DNA from: JAHEKO01 sp965212505
Lineage (GTDB): Bacteria > Acidobacteriota > Thermoanaerobaculia > Multivoradales > JAHEKO01
Direction of reading: 5' to 3'
Length of the DNA: 64,000 nucleotides
Assembly (NCBI GenBank): GCA_965212505.1
Contig: OZ243123.1
Coordinates: 2,914,001 to 2,978,000 of the forward strand
Part shown: piece after piece, positions 33,496 to 41,255 of the stretch
Layout of the letters: every line of letters begins with the position of its first letter
How positions within the stretch are numbered: the stretch's first letter is position 1
Made by a program: the position numbers and the translations under genes
The notes under the pieces: model-generated
The model's database searches: none
The model's input: only the letters and a program-made list of their open reading frames with translations
What the model was told of the DNA's origin: nothing

Positions 33496-34083
33496 TCATG
33501 AGCGATCTCCACCCGGCCCCCAGCCTTCTTTTGCCAACTCCCGGGCCACCGCCTTGCGCGCTCGGTGGATGTGGGTCTTCACCGTCCCGAGCGCGAGGCC
33601 GGTGACGTCGGCGATCTCGTCGTAGGCCATCCCCTGCTGGAAACGAAGCAGCAGCACCTCTCGGTAGGCCGGGCGCAACCTGCTGAGAGCGGCTTCGAAC
33701 GCCTCCGCGAGCTCGCCGCGTTCGGTGGCGGCGGAGGGTGACTCGACGCGTGTATCCGAGAGCACCGCGAGAGGATCCGGCTCCCCCGGTGGCGTCTCGA
33801 GCGGTACGGTGGCGATCCGTTTGCGCCGCAGGCGGTCGATCGCAGTGTTGTGCGCGATCTTGAAGAGCCAGCTCGAGAACTTGCGCGAGCGATCGAACCG
33901 GTCGAGGGCGCCGTAGGCTTTGATGAAGACGTCTTGCGCCAGCTCCTCGGCCTCCGCGGGGTCGCGCACCATGCGCAGCACGAGCGCGAAGATCGGGCGC
34001 TGATAGCGGGTGACGAGATCTCGAAACGCCTCTTCCGAGCCCTCGAGCGCCTGCTTGACGAGCTGTTCGTCGGGACGGGCCAT
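33496..34083 (-). CDS. RpoE-like ECF sigma factor
   Basis: 195 aa. Region 2 (EEAFRDLVTRYQRPIFALVL, DPAEAEELAQDVFIKAYG, RKFSSWLFKIAHNTAIDRLR) and region 4 (LRPAYREVLLLRFQQGMAYD, EIADVTGLALGTVKTHIHRA) are canonical for RpoE-like ECF factors. ATG 34083 has no clear Shine-Dalgarno. It heads an operon with a membrane protein and a beta-helix membrane protein. Its upstream region holds an unusual 14-bp repeat array (34197-34398). The target is likely envelope homeostasis, including its own operon. Confidence 0.93.
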   Translation of the reverse strand: MARPDEQLVKQALEGSEEAFRDLVTRYQRPIFALVLRMVRDPAEAEELAQDVFIKAYGALDRFDRSRKFSSWLFKIAHNTAIDRLRRKRIATVPLETPPGEPDPLAVLSDTRVESPSAATERGELAEAFEAALSRLRPAYREVLLLRFQQGMAYDEIADVTGLALGTVKTHIHRARKAVARELAKEGWGPGGDRS

Positions 34084-34196
34084 GCTGATACCGCGGCCCG
34101 GTAAGTGTAGAGGGACCGCGGGTCAGGGGGCCATCAGAAGAGCGACACCGGGCCGCCCACCGTGAGAGAGGTACGTTTTGGCGCGGTTGAAGTTGC

Positions 34197-34398
34197 CACG
34201 CGAGAGGTGGCACTGCCACGCGAGAGGTGGCACACGATTGTCTTGGAAGCGCACGCGAGAGGTGCTGCTGCCACGCGAGAGGTGGCCCACGCGAGAGGTG
34301 GCACACGATTGTCTTGGAAGCGCACGCGAGAAGTGCCCCGCGAGAGGCGCCACGCGAGAGGTGCCACGCGAGAGGTGCCTCGCGATTGTCCTAGAGCG
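34197..34398. repeat. Array of nine CACGCGAGAGGTGG-type units with interspersed spacers
   Basis: Nine units matching CACGCGAGAGGTGS begin at 34197, 34217, 34252, 34272, 34288, 34323, 34337, 34351 and 34365. The last four are perfectly tandem at 14 bp. A 21-bp spacer starting CACACGATTGTC occurs identically at 34231 and 34302, and degenerately at 34379. With a leading C the unit has CCAC...GTGG ends and can form a 4-bp stem. It lies 114-315 bp upstream of the ECF sigma start and also 225 bp from the transposase gene. Confidence 0.9.
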
Positions 34399-34622
34399 AC
34401 TCGCCGGGGCGGCGTCCTAGACTGAGGAGGGGAGACTTCTTCAGAGAGATGAGTCCGGCGGTCGTGGCCTCCCGCGCGTTACGCTGGAACGGCGACGGCG
34501 AGAGAGTCCTCGGACGCCTCCGCACGCCTTCGGATCAACTGAGAACGCACGTTGCCCACGACCGCTCCTACTCGAAGAAGTTCGACGGCACCACGGCTAC
34601 ACGGCCTCGTCTCTACGAAGCC
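34399..34622. other. Intergenic region downstream of the transposase gene
   Basis: About 220 bp between the repeat array and the transposase stop. I see no gene, terminator or strong dyad. A plus-strand open frame starting at 34449 runs antisense into the transposase gene and has no ribosome-binding site. Confidence 0.4.
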
Positions 34623-35540
34623 CTACCGTCTCAAGGGCACAAAGGCGCCCGGCGCTGGAAACGAACCGGCAGGATAGCCCAACGTAGAGCGCCCGGCCCG
34701 GAGATCCTCGGTGACTTGGCGGTGGATGAGTCGGAAGAGGCGATATCCCTCCTCGAGAGCGGCACGAACACGCGGTGCAACGGCGTGGAATCGGGGTGCC
34801 GGGGATTGGCGCTTCCATTTCGGCCGATCGTGTGGGTGTTGAGCAAGGATCTTCTGTCGTCCCAGGACGGAAGCCCCCTGCCTCTCGACCTCGTAGTGCG
34901 CGCAGACGCTGCGTATGAGTCTGCGCACAAGCGCCTGACGCTTCGCCTCGGGAAGTTCCTCCCAGCAAGGTAGAGGAGCTAGCTCCAATCGTTCCGGCGT
35001 ACTGAAGCGAGAGTCCTCGGTCGGCTCACCATGTAGACGAGCTCGGTACTGCCCCGTTCGGTCGGTCCAGATTCCCTCGAGCAGTGCGCCGTGAGCCAAC
35101 GCATCTGAGGAATGAGCGCCCGGCCAGTGCCGGGGTGACGCAACGAGTCCCTCCTTGACTCCCTGCTCCAGGATGTAGCGGAGACGCGCTACCTGAGCTT
35201 CAGGTTCGTGGCTGACGACCACATCCGTATAGGGCCGGCCCCAAACCCTCTCTCGCCACGAGTAGAGCCGACCGACTTCGCGAGCGATGTTCGAGTTCAC
35301 GTAGCGCATGAACCGCGCCATCTGCGCCGCGTCGCTCACTCGCAGCAGTAGATGGCAGTGGTTCGACAGGTAGACGAACGCACAGACCCGCGCGCCTGTC
35401 AGCCGCTGCGCGCGAGCGAGGACACCTACGATCATCTCGTTGAGCGGACGGGAGGGCCTCAGCAAGAACCGACGCTGGATGGCACGGCAGGTGATCTCGA
35501 CGAGAGCCTCTTCAGGGATATAGCGCAGCTTTCGGGGCAT
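34623..35540 (-). CDS. REP-associated tyrosine transposase (IS200-like)
   Basis: 305 aa. N-terminal Y1/HUH domain: MPRKLRYIPEEALVEITCRA, with the metal-binding HUH motif in FVYLSNHCHLLLRV and a later RYVNSNIAREVGRLYSWRER segment. RAYT proteins are single-copy, domesticated IS200 relatives that mobilise short palindromic repeats. ATG 35540 is chosen since GAGGGG lies upstream and homology starts there; upstream codons merely translate the 41-bp repeats. It is longer than classic IS200 TnpA (about 150 aa), with a C-terminal extension. Located directly downstream of glnA, flanked by two different repeat arrays. Confidence 0.88.
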   Translation of the reverse strand: MPRKLRYIPEEALVEITCRAIQRRFLLRPSRPLNEMIVGVLARAQRLTGARVCAFVYLSNHCHLLLRVSDAAQMARFMRYVNSNIAREVGRLYSWRERVWGRPYTDVVVSHEPEAQVARLRYILEQGVKEGLVASPRHWPGAHSSDALAHGALLEGIWTDRTGQYRARLHGEPTEDSRFSTPERLELAPLPCWEELPEAKRQALVRRLIRSVCAHYEVERQGASVLGRQKILAQHPHDRPKWKRQSPAPRFHAVAPRVRAALEEGYRLFRLIHRQVTEDLRAGRSTLGYPAGSFPAPGAFVPLRR

Positions 35541-35574
35541 TGCCCCTCTAGACGGAGATTCGATCCAGAGCCTT

Positions 35575-35677
35575 GCGCCATGTTCCGAACATTCGTGTGA
35601 TACCCCCCAAGGATCGGCGCCATGTCCCGAACATTCGTGTGATACCCCCCAAGGATCAGTGATACCCCCCAAGGATC
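35575..35677. repeat. 41-bp direct repeats upstream of the transposase
   Basis: Units at 35575-35615 and 35617-35657 match in 40 of 41 bases (GCGCCATGTYCCGAACATTC and on). A truncated third unit, GTGATACCCCCCAAGGATC, is at 35659-35677. Period 42 bp. They fill the gap between the glnA stop and the transposase start and are the likely cognate repeat family. Confidence 0.92.
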
Positions 35678-35694
35678 ACTCTCGCCAGGTACAC

Positions 35695-37026
35695 CTAGTG
35701 CGCCGTCAGATACCGATCGCGCTCCCACTCGTGGACCGACGAGATGTAGTCCTGCCACTCCAAGTCCTTGGCGTGATGGAAGTTCTCCATGATGTGGTCG
35801 CCCATCGCCTCGGTCAGAACCTTGTCCTTCGCGAGATGCTTGAGCGCCTCGTTCAGGGTGCCCGGCAGTTCGTCGATCTTCAAACGCCGCTTCTCGCGGT
35901 GACTCATCGTGAAGATATTCTTGTTGACCGGCGGTCCCGGGTTGAGCTCGCGGTCGATGCCGTCGAGCCCCGCAGCCAGCATGGCGCCGACCGCAAGGTA
36001 GGGGTTGCAGCCCGGGTCGGGCATCCGGACCTCACAGCGAGTCGACATGCCCCGCTTGGCCGGAACGCGTACGAGAGGCGAGCGATTCTTCTCGGACCAC
36101 GCGATATTGGTCGGTGCCTCGTAACCAGGTACCAGACGCTTGTACGAGTTCACGAGCGGATTGGTGATCGCGACGAGGGCTTTGGCGTGATTGAGCACGC
36201 CGCCGATGTAGGCGAGGGCAGTCGAAGAGAGCTGCCACTCGGCTGACTCGTCGTAGAAGGCGTTCTCGCCGTCGCTAGTGATGAGGCTCTGGTGACAGTG
36301 CATCCCCGAGCCGTTGACGCCGGCAATCGGCTTGGGCATGAAGGTCGCGTGCAGACCATGGTCGAGCGCCACCTTCTTGACCACAAACTTGAACGTGGCC
36401 ACATAGTCGGCGCACTTGATGGCATCGGCATACTTGAAATCGATCTCGTGCTGGCCCGGCGCCACCTCGTGGTGAGCCGCTTCGACTTCGAAGCCCATCG
36501 CCTCGAGAACGACGACGATGTCTCGGCGGCACTCCTCGCCGCGATCGACCGGCGTGAGATCGAAGTAGCCACCGACGTCGTGAGTCTCGGTGACCAGAGG
36601 ATTGCCGGCGGCGTCACGCTGGAAAAGAAAGAACTCCGGCTCGGGACCGAACACCGCTGTGTAGCCGAGCTTCTCCGCCTTCTCCACTTGGCGGCGCAGA
36701 CAGAGCCGCGGGCAGCCCTCGAAGCCGTTGCCGTCCGGTCGATAGACGTCGCAGATGAGGCGCGCCACGCGGGTGCCGTCGGCACTCGTCCAGGGGTTTA
36801 CGCTGAAGGTGTCGAGGTCGGGAACGAGCAGCATGTCCGACTCCTCGATCCGCACGAAGCCCTCGATCGACGAGCCGTCGAACATGATCTGGCCGTCGAG
36901 CGCCTTTTCGAACTGACTCCGGGGCACTTCGACGTTCTTGAGCGCACCCATCAGATCGGTGAACTGCAGCCTCAAGAAGCGCACCTTCTCGGCATCAACT
37001 GTCTTCAAAATCTCCGCTCGCGTCAT
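35695..37026 (-). CDS. glnA: Glutamine synthetase type I (alpha-like)
   Basis: A 443-aa enzyme making glutamine from glutamate, ammonia and ATP. Motifs: beta-grasp MFDGSSIEGFVRIEESDM, GPEPEFFLF (metal ligands), EVAPGQHEIDF, NGSGMHCHQSL, KRLVPGYEAPTNIAWS and RCEVRMPDPGCNPYLA. The length and the lack of the longer adenylylation-type C-terminal region match the Bacillus-like GSI-alpha group, so control is probably by feedback or repressor rather than adenylylation. GAGGAGGCGGAGAG precedes the ATG. Upstream dyads (37073-37134) may be its operators. Confidence 0.97.
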   Translation of the reverse strand: MTRAEILKTVDAEKVRFLRLQFTDLMGALKNVEVPRSQFEKALDGQIMFDGSSIEGFVRIEESDMLLVPDLDTFSVNPWTSADGTRVARLICDVYRPDGNGFEGCPRLCLRRQVEKAEKLGYTAVFGPEPEFFLFQRDAAGNPLVTETHDVGGYFDLTPVDRGEECRRDIVVVLEAMGFEVEAAHHEVAPGQHEIDFKYADAIKCADYVATFKFVVKKVALDHGLHATFMPKPIAGVNGSGMHCHQSLITSDGENAFYDESAEWQLSSTALAYIGGVLNHAKALVAITNPLVNSYKRLVPGYEAPTNIAWSEKNRSPLVRVPAKRGMSTRCEVRMPDPGCNPYLAVGAMLAAGLDGIDRELNPGPPVNKNIFTMSHREKRRLKIDELPGTLNEALKHLAKDKVLTEAMGDHIMENFHHAKDLEWQDYISSVHEWERDRYLTAH

Positions 37027-37072
37027 CTCTCCGCCTCCTCGAATTCGTCGTGATTGCGGGAAGATAGCTCAC

Positions 37073-37134
37073 AATCACTCTACCGAGCAAGTGATTCTTG
37101 CAACTTGACATTCCCCATGTGCATATTCTGCACA
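37073..37134. promoter_or_regulatory. Dyad cluster between glnA and a divergent gene
   Basis: Three inverted repeats: AATCACT-N10-AGTGATT (37073-37096), GCAAG-TGATT-CTTGC (37087-37101) and TGTGCA-TATTC-TGCACA (37118-37134). The last is 17 bp and keeps the outer TGT...ACA of GlnR/TnrA-type boxes, but not their inner A and T. They sit in an AT-rich patch 47-108 bp upstream of glnA, where nitrogen-control operators would be expected. Confidence 0.5.
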
Positions 37135-37179
37135 ATTTGACGAACACTCCGGCTCGATCGACGTCGGTATTTCTTGTGC

Positions 37180-37185
37180 TACGAT
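37180..37185 (+). promoter_or_regulatory. Extended -10 of a likely leaderless gene
   Basis: TACGAT, preceded by TGC (extended -10), ends 7 nt before the ATG at 37193, so transcription would start at or next to the A of ATG. No Shine-Dalgarno is present. Confidence 0.45.
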
Positions 37186-37192
37186 CCGCGCC

Positions 37193-37495
37193 ATGCTGGA
37201 TTTTCCAAAGCCTCGCGCCTGGGACTTGATCGCCATCGCGGCCGCCGGTATCGGATGTGCCGTTGCCGTCGCGAACGCCATCATGGCGATGGGCGGAGCC
37301 GCTGGAAGTGGCCCGTCGACCGGAATGACGCTGGCGATGATCGGCGTCCAGGTGGTGATCGCATCGGTCAGCCTGTTCATCCTGGGCAAGACCGCCGCGC
37401 ATGGGACCCTCTGGGGCAACCTCGCCGCCGTCACCGGCATGCTCGTCGGCGTCAGCGGCGTGCTCCTCGCCGGGGCCATGTGGGTCGCCGCGTAA
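37193..37495 (+). CDS. Small hydrophobic membrane protein
   Basis: 100 aa with three predicted transmembrane helices (about 12-33, 46-64 and 73-97) rich in Gly, Ala, Met and Val. No conserved motif recognised. Divergent from glnA and sharing its control region, so a nitrogen-related role is possible but unproven. The start codon follows an extended -10 by 7 nt and lacks a ribosome-binding site. Confidence 0.6.
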   Translation: MLDFPKPRAWDLIAIAAAGIGCAVAVANAIMAMGGAAGSGPSTGMTLAMIGVQVVIASVSLFILGKTAAHGTLWGNLAAVTGMLVGVSGVLLAGAMWVAA

Positions 37496-37618
37496 GAGAT
37501 ACTGTCGCTCCCCCACCCACCTCGTGGTCGCAGGAGGCGCACATCCAGCCTCCCGGCGGACCCGTAGCAACGGAACGAGAGCGCCGGTAGGAATGGCGTG
37601 CGACGAGGAGCCAGCAGT

Positions 37619-38362
37619 ATGTCGAGCAGCGTCGAAGCGACTCAAGAAGCCACACCCAAGGGCAAGCCAGGGGGACGCCCTGCGGCCCTCGTTAAGCTCC
37701 TGGTCGCGTTAGGCGCCCTGGTTGCGCTGATCTTCCTCGGCAAGGAGCTGGGCGCCTACGTTCCCCGCTTCGCCGAGTGGGTCGACGGCCTCGGTGTTTG
37801 GGGACCGCTCGTCTTCATCGGCGGCTACGCTCTGGCAACCGTCGCCTTTGTACCCGGGTCCCTCCTCACTCTGGCAGCGGGCGCGATCTTCGGACTGGCA
37901 CGCGGTACCCTGTTCGTCTTTTTCGGGTCGACCTTGGGAGCCTCCGTCGCCTTCCTCATCGCCCGCTACGGCGCGCGCAAAGCGATCGAGCGGCGACTCG
38001 AAGACCGACCCCGCTTTCGGAGCATCGACAGCGCGGTCGGCAAGCAGGGGCGAAAGATCGTCTTCCTGATGCGCCTCTCGCCGGTCTTCCCGTTCAGTCT
38101 GCTCAACTACGCCCTCGGGCTGACCAAGGTGCGCTTCGTCGACTACGTCGTCGCCTGCTTCGGCATGATCCCGGGGACCTTTCTCTACGTCTACTACGGC
38201 AAGGCCCTCGGCAGTTTGGCGGCGGTCGCAGGCGGAACCCAGGCGGAGAAAGGCACCGCCGACTGGGTGCTGCTCGGCATCGGCCTAGTCGCCACGGTGG
38301 TCGTCACCACCGTCATCACACGCATCGCCAAGCGAGCACTACAGGAGGCCGAGGATGACTGA
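37619..38362 (+). CDS. TVP38/TMEM64 (DedA-like, VTT domain) membrane protein
   Basis: 247 aa. N-terminal helix (ALVKLLVALGALVALIFLG), then the VTT domain: GPLVFIGGYALATVAFVPGS, LLTLAAGAIFGLARGTLFVF, and the re-entrant motif LMRLSPVFPFSLLNYALGLT. The last helix is VLLGIGLVATVVVTTVIT. ATG 37619 is selected for GAGGAG about 10 nt upstream. The family is linked to lipid transport or scrambling. It overlaps the next flavoprotein gene by 8 bp, a pairing seen repeatedly in bacteria. Confidence 0.9.
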   Translation: MSSSVEATQEATPKGKPGGRPAALVKLLVALGALVALIFLGKELGAYVPRFAEWVDGLGVWGPLVFIGGYALATVAFVPGSLLTLAAGAIFGLARGTLFVFFGSTLGASVAFLIARYGARKAIERRLEDRPRFRSIDSAVGKQGRKIVFLMRLSPVFPFSLLNYALGLTKVRFVDYVVACFGMIPGTFLYVYYGKALGSLAAVAGGTQAEKGTADWVLLGIGLVATVVVTTVITRIAKRALQEAEDD

Positions 38363-39905
38363 GCACACACCGCCTACCGGCCTCGACGAAGAGCTGGCCG
38401 CTCTGGTCGAGCCCTACGATCGCCACAACCAGGAGCTGATCGAGAACGTCCATCCGATCGAGTGGCAGAACCCGGAGCCCCAGTCTCGCTATCACCTGGT
38501 AGTGATCGGCGGCGGCACGGCTGGACTGGTGAGCGCCGCCGGAGCCGCGGGCCTCGGCGCGAAGGTCGCGATGATCGAGCGTCGCATGCTCGGTGGCGAC
38601 TGTCTCAACTACGGTTGTGTCCCGTCGAAGGCGATCATTCGCGCCGCTCGGGCCTGGCGTGACGCACGCACCGCGGCTGCCCGCTTTGGCGGCCCACCGG
38701 TGTCGGGCAGCGGCGACTTCGGCCGTGTCATGGAGAGAATGCGCGACCTCCGCGCTTCGATCAGCCATCACGACAGCGCCGAGCGCTTCGCCAATCTCGG
38801 CGTCGACGTCTTCATTGGCGACGGCCGATTCGTCGACCCACGCACCGTCGAGGTCGCCGGCCAGCAACTGAAGTTCCGCCGCGCCGTCGTCGCTACGGGC
38901 GCCCGCCCGTTCGTGCCCCCGATTCCGGGCGCTGAACCGGGCACCTACCTCACCAACGAAACCCTCTTCACGCTCACCGAGCTCCCGGAGCGGTTCGGTG
39001 TCATCGGCGCCGGACCGATCGGCTGTGAGATCGCCCAGTCGTTCGCCCGCTTCGGCAGCCACGTCTCACTCTTCGACATGGCGCCGCACGTTCTGCCGCG
39101 CGAAGACCGGGACGCCGCCGGGGTCGTCGAGCACGCGCTCATCCGCGACGGCGTCGACCTGCAGTGCGGGGTCGCGGTGAAGGAGATTCGAGAGGCCGGA
39201 GGCGTCAAGACGGTTCACTACGAGCGGGACGGCGAGAGCTCTCAGATCGAGGTCGACGAGTTGCTGATCGCGATCGGACGCGCGCCGAACGTCGACGGCG
39301 TCGGCCTCGAAGCGGCGGGCGTCGAGTTCACCAAGCACGGCGTGACCGTCGACGACCGGCTGCGCACGTCGAACAGAAAAATCTTCGCCGTCGGCGACGT
39401 CGCCAGCAAGTACAAGTTCACGCACACGGCCGATGCCCTGGCTCGAATCGCCATCCAGAACGCGCTCTTCTTCGGGCGCGCCAAGGCGAGCGACCTGGTC
39501 ATCCCCTGGTGTACCTATACAAGTCCCGAGATTGCGCACGTCGGGCTGTACGAGCAGGAGGCAATCGAACAGGGACTCGAGGTCGACACGCTCACCCTGC
39601 CACTGTCAGACGTCGACCGAGCGGTGCTGGACGACGAGGACGAGGGCTTCCTACGTGTCCACTTGAAGAAGGGCAGCGACAAGATCCTCGGCGCCACCGT
39701 GGTCGCCGAGCACGCCGGCGACCTCCTCGGAGAGCTTTCGCTGGCGACCACCACCGGCATCGGTCTCGGGCGCATTGCGGGCGTCATCCACCCCTACCCG
39801 ACGCAGGCCGAGGTCATCAAGAAGGCCGGCGACACCTGGCGTCGCGGGAAGCTGACACCGTTCGTAAAGAAGGTGTTCGACATCTTCCTGCGCGTCTTTC
39901 GCTGA
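38355..39905 (+). CDS. FAD-dependent pyridine nucleotide-disulfide oxidoreductase (MerA-like)
   Basis: 516 aa, class I disulfide reductase. An N-terminal extension of about 45 residues, FAD-binding VVIGGGTAGLVSAAGAAGLG, the redox-active disulfide GGDCLNYGCVPSKA, NAD(P)H-binding GVIGAGPIGCEIAQSFARFG, second FAD motif IFAVGDVA and C-terminal dimerisation domain with HPYPTQAE. It resembles mercuric reductase but lacks the N-terminal HMA domain and the C-terminal vicinal Cys pair, so mercury is not the likely substrate. It overlaps the TVP38 gene by 8 bp, suggesting a membrane redox function. Confidence 0.9.
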   Translation: MTEHTPPTGLDEELAALVEPYDRHNQELIENVHPIEWQNPEPQSRYHLVVIGGGTAGLVSAAGAAGLGAKVAMIERRMLGGDCLNYGCVPSKAIIRAARAWRDARTAAARFGGPPVSGSGDFGRVMERMRDLRASISHHDSAERFANLGVDVFIGDGRFVDPRTVEVAGQQLKFRRAVVATGARPFVPPIPGAEPGTYLTNETLFTLTELPERFGVIGAGPIGCEIAQSFARFGSHVSLFDMAPHVLPREDRDAAGVVEHALIRDGVDLQCGVAVKEIREAGGVKTVHYERDGESSQIEVDELLIAIGRAPNVDGVGLEAAGVEFTKHGVTVDDRLRTSNRKIFAVGDVASKYKFTHTADALARIAIQNALFFGRAKASDLVIPWCTYTSPEIAHVGLYEQEAIEQGLEVDTLTLPLSDVDRAVLDDEDEGFLRVHLKKGSDKILGATVVAEHAGDLLGELSLATTTGIGLGRIAGVIHPYPTQAEVIKKAGDTWRRGKLTPFVKKVFDIFLRVFR

Positions 39906-39941
39906 GCCGTCGCCGCCCCCCTCCGACGAGAGGGCGTAGGG

Positions 39942-39971
39942 TTGGCTACCTCGTCATGGCGGTGGTAGATT
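39942..39971 (+). promoter_or_regulatory. Promoter of the sigma factor gene at 39985
   Basis: TTGGCT (39942-39947) and TAGATT (39966-39971) are 18 nt apart. Transcription would start near 39978, giving a leader of only a few bases before the ATG at 39985. Confidence 0.45.
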
Positions 39972-39984
39972 GACTCATCGAACC

Positions 39985-40518
39985 ATGGCGACGGCAGATC
40001 ATTCCGACAGCTCGCAAGAGCTCGAGCAGATCGTCGAGCGTTTGAAGCCGAAGGCTCGAAGCATCTTCGCTCGCTATCGCATTCCGCCGGCCGACGCCGA
40101 CGACCTGCTGCAGGAGACCTTCGTCGTCTTCCTGCACAAGCAGGACTCGATTCACAGCCCCGAGGCGTGGCTGGTCGGCACGCTGCGCAAGCGTTGCCTG
40201 GTCTACTGGCGGTCGCGACGGCGGCGCCTGTACAACGCGGTCGACACGGCCATACTCGAGTCGGTCGCCCAGGCCGAAGGACCGGCCCAGGAGGACGCGG
40301 ACCTCAGCGCCGATCTCGGCTGCGCCATCGGCACCCTCTCCTCGAAGTGCCGGTCACTCCTCCAGCTTCGCTATGGCCTCGGCTGTACGCCACTCGAAAC
40401 CGCGGCACGCATGGGCTACCGGCGCTCGAGCATCTACAAGGTGATGGAGCGCTGCCTGGCGGCGCTCACCTCGCGCCTCGTGGCGAGCGGCCTCGTCGAC
40501 GAGCGCAAACCCGCCTAG
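39985..40518 (+). CDS. Sigma-70 family RNA polymerase sigma factor
   Basis: About 177 aa. Region 2 (LKPKARSIFARYRIPPADAD, DLLQETFVVFLHKQDSIHSP, EAWLVGTLRKRCLVYWRSRR) and region 4 (LSSKCRSLLQLRYGLGCTPL, ETAARMGYRRSSIYKVMERC). The ATG at 39985 is preferred over an upstream TTG at 39970, which falls inside the predicted -10. It is followed, in opposite orientation, by a zinc-motif protein that may be its anti-sigma factor. Targets unknown. Confidence 0.85.
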   Translation: MATADHSDSSQELEQIVERLKPKARSIFARYRIPPADADDLLQETFVVFLHKQDSIHSPEAWLVGTLRKRCLVYWRSRRRRLYNAVDTAILESVAQAEGPAQEDADLSADLGCAIGTLSSKCRSLLQLRYGLGCTPLETAARMGYRRSSIYKVMERCLAALTSRLVASGLVDERKPA

Positions 40519-40666
40519 CCGGCCCTCTGGCCCGGTCTGTGCCGAGCGGACGCCCAGGCGCAGGACGACGACGGACCGCGATACGGCCAGGACGCATGAC
40601 CAGGGAGGTCGCGCAGAGTTGGCGAGCGCACCGCTGCGCAGCAGAGCCGGGCTGAGACAGGCCGCC

Positions 40667-41236
40667 CTAGTCGACGGCGAACCGAGCGACGAGCTCGCGC
40701 TCCTCCGACAGCGCGACCTGCACCTCGACCGTAGCCGCCGCCTGCACCCAGAACACGAACCCTCCGCCACTGTCGGTCGAACCCAGGTCGATCACGCTGC
40801 TCTCCGAGAGCAGCCGCACCCTGAGAGCGTCGACGTCGGCCGCGGTACGCGGCACGAGCCGACCGAGCAGCCGTGCGCCGCCGCCTGGAGGACGCTCCAC
40901 GAGCATCTCGAGTTTGTACTCTCGATCGGCGAAGTGAAGCTCCCGCCGGGTCTCGCGCAGGTCTCCGCGGGCAAAGCTCGGAGCCCGAGCGCTGTCCCAG
41001 ACCAGCTCCAGCACCCGGCTCTCGAACCCGAATAGCCCGCGAATCGGACCGAGGACCTCCTCGGCCGACAAGCGCTCCGGCTCCCCGTCTCCGACCAGCG
41101 ATACCCGTCTCAGGGAGCGCTCCACCCGCTGACAGCTCTCGCAGCCGGTGTCGAGATGTTCACGCATCTCCCCTTCGTCCGTCCCTGCTACGCCACGGAC
41201 GAAGTCCGTCCACTGACCGATCCCGTAGTGCCTCAC
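40667..41236 (-). CDS. Zinc-motif anti-sigma-like protein
   Basis: 189 aa. The N-terminal 40 residues carry HLDTGCESCQRVERSLRRV, an HxxxxCxxC arrangement close to the zinc anti-sigma (ZAS) motif, here with four residues between His and Cys. The rest (about 70-189) is beta-rich (KLEMLVERPPGGGARLLGRL, FVFWVQAAATVEVQVAL), with no transmembrane segment. It is the usual companion type of the sigma factor encoded on the other strand 150 bp away. The 148 bp between them holds nothing I recognise. Confidence 0.65.
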   Translation of the reverse strand: MRHYGIGQWTDFVRGVAGTDEGEMREHLDTGCESCQRVERSLRRVSLVGDGEPERLSAEEVLGPIRGLFGFESRVLELVWDSARAPSFARGDLRETRRELHFADREYKLEMLVERPPGGGARLLGRLVPRTAADVDALRVRLLSESSVIDLGSTDSGGGFVFWVQAAATVEVQVALSEERELVARFAVD

Positions 41237-41255
41237 ACACCCTCCCCTCCCGACC

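Noticed and set aside
34197..34398. CRISPR array
   Set aside because: Units are 14 bp, spacing is irregular, spacers are themselves repeated, and no cas genes exist nearby.
34123..34425. Small reading frames coding repeated ATREVAHARGG or HLSRG peptides
   Set aside because: They are translations of the 14-bp DNA repeat array, open in several frames at once; no ribosome-binding site or conserved start.
34449..34973. Plus-strand 174-codon frame
   Set aside because: Antisense to the transposase gene, which has the HUH motif and a proper start; the plus frame has neither.
35617..35672. Longer transposase start giving 349 aa
   Set aside because: The extra N-terminal residues (DPWGVSHECS repeated) are just translated 41-bp repeats; the ATG at 35540 has a ribosome-binding site.
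37095..37120. Sigma-54 promoter for glnA
   Set aside because: A GG...GC pattern exists on the minus strand but its spacing is one base too long for the -24/-12 consensus.
38355..39905. Mercury resistance operon
   Set aside because: The MerA-like protein lacks the HMA domain and C-terminal Cys pair, and no merR, merT or merP is present.
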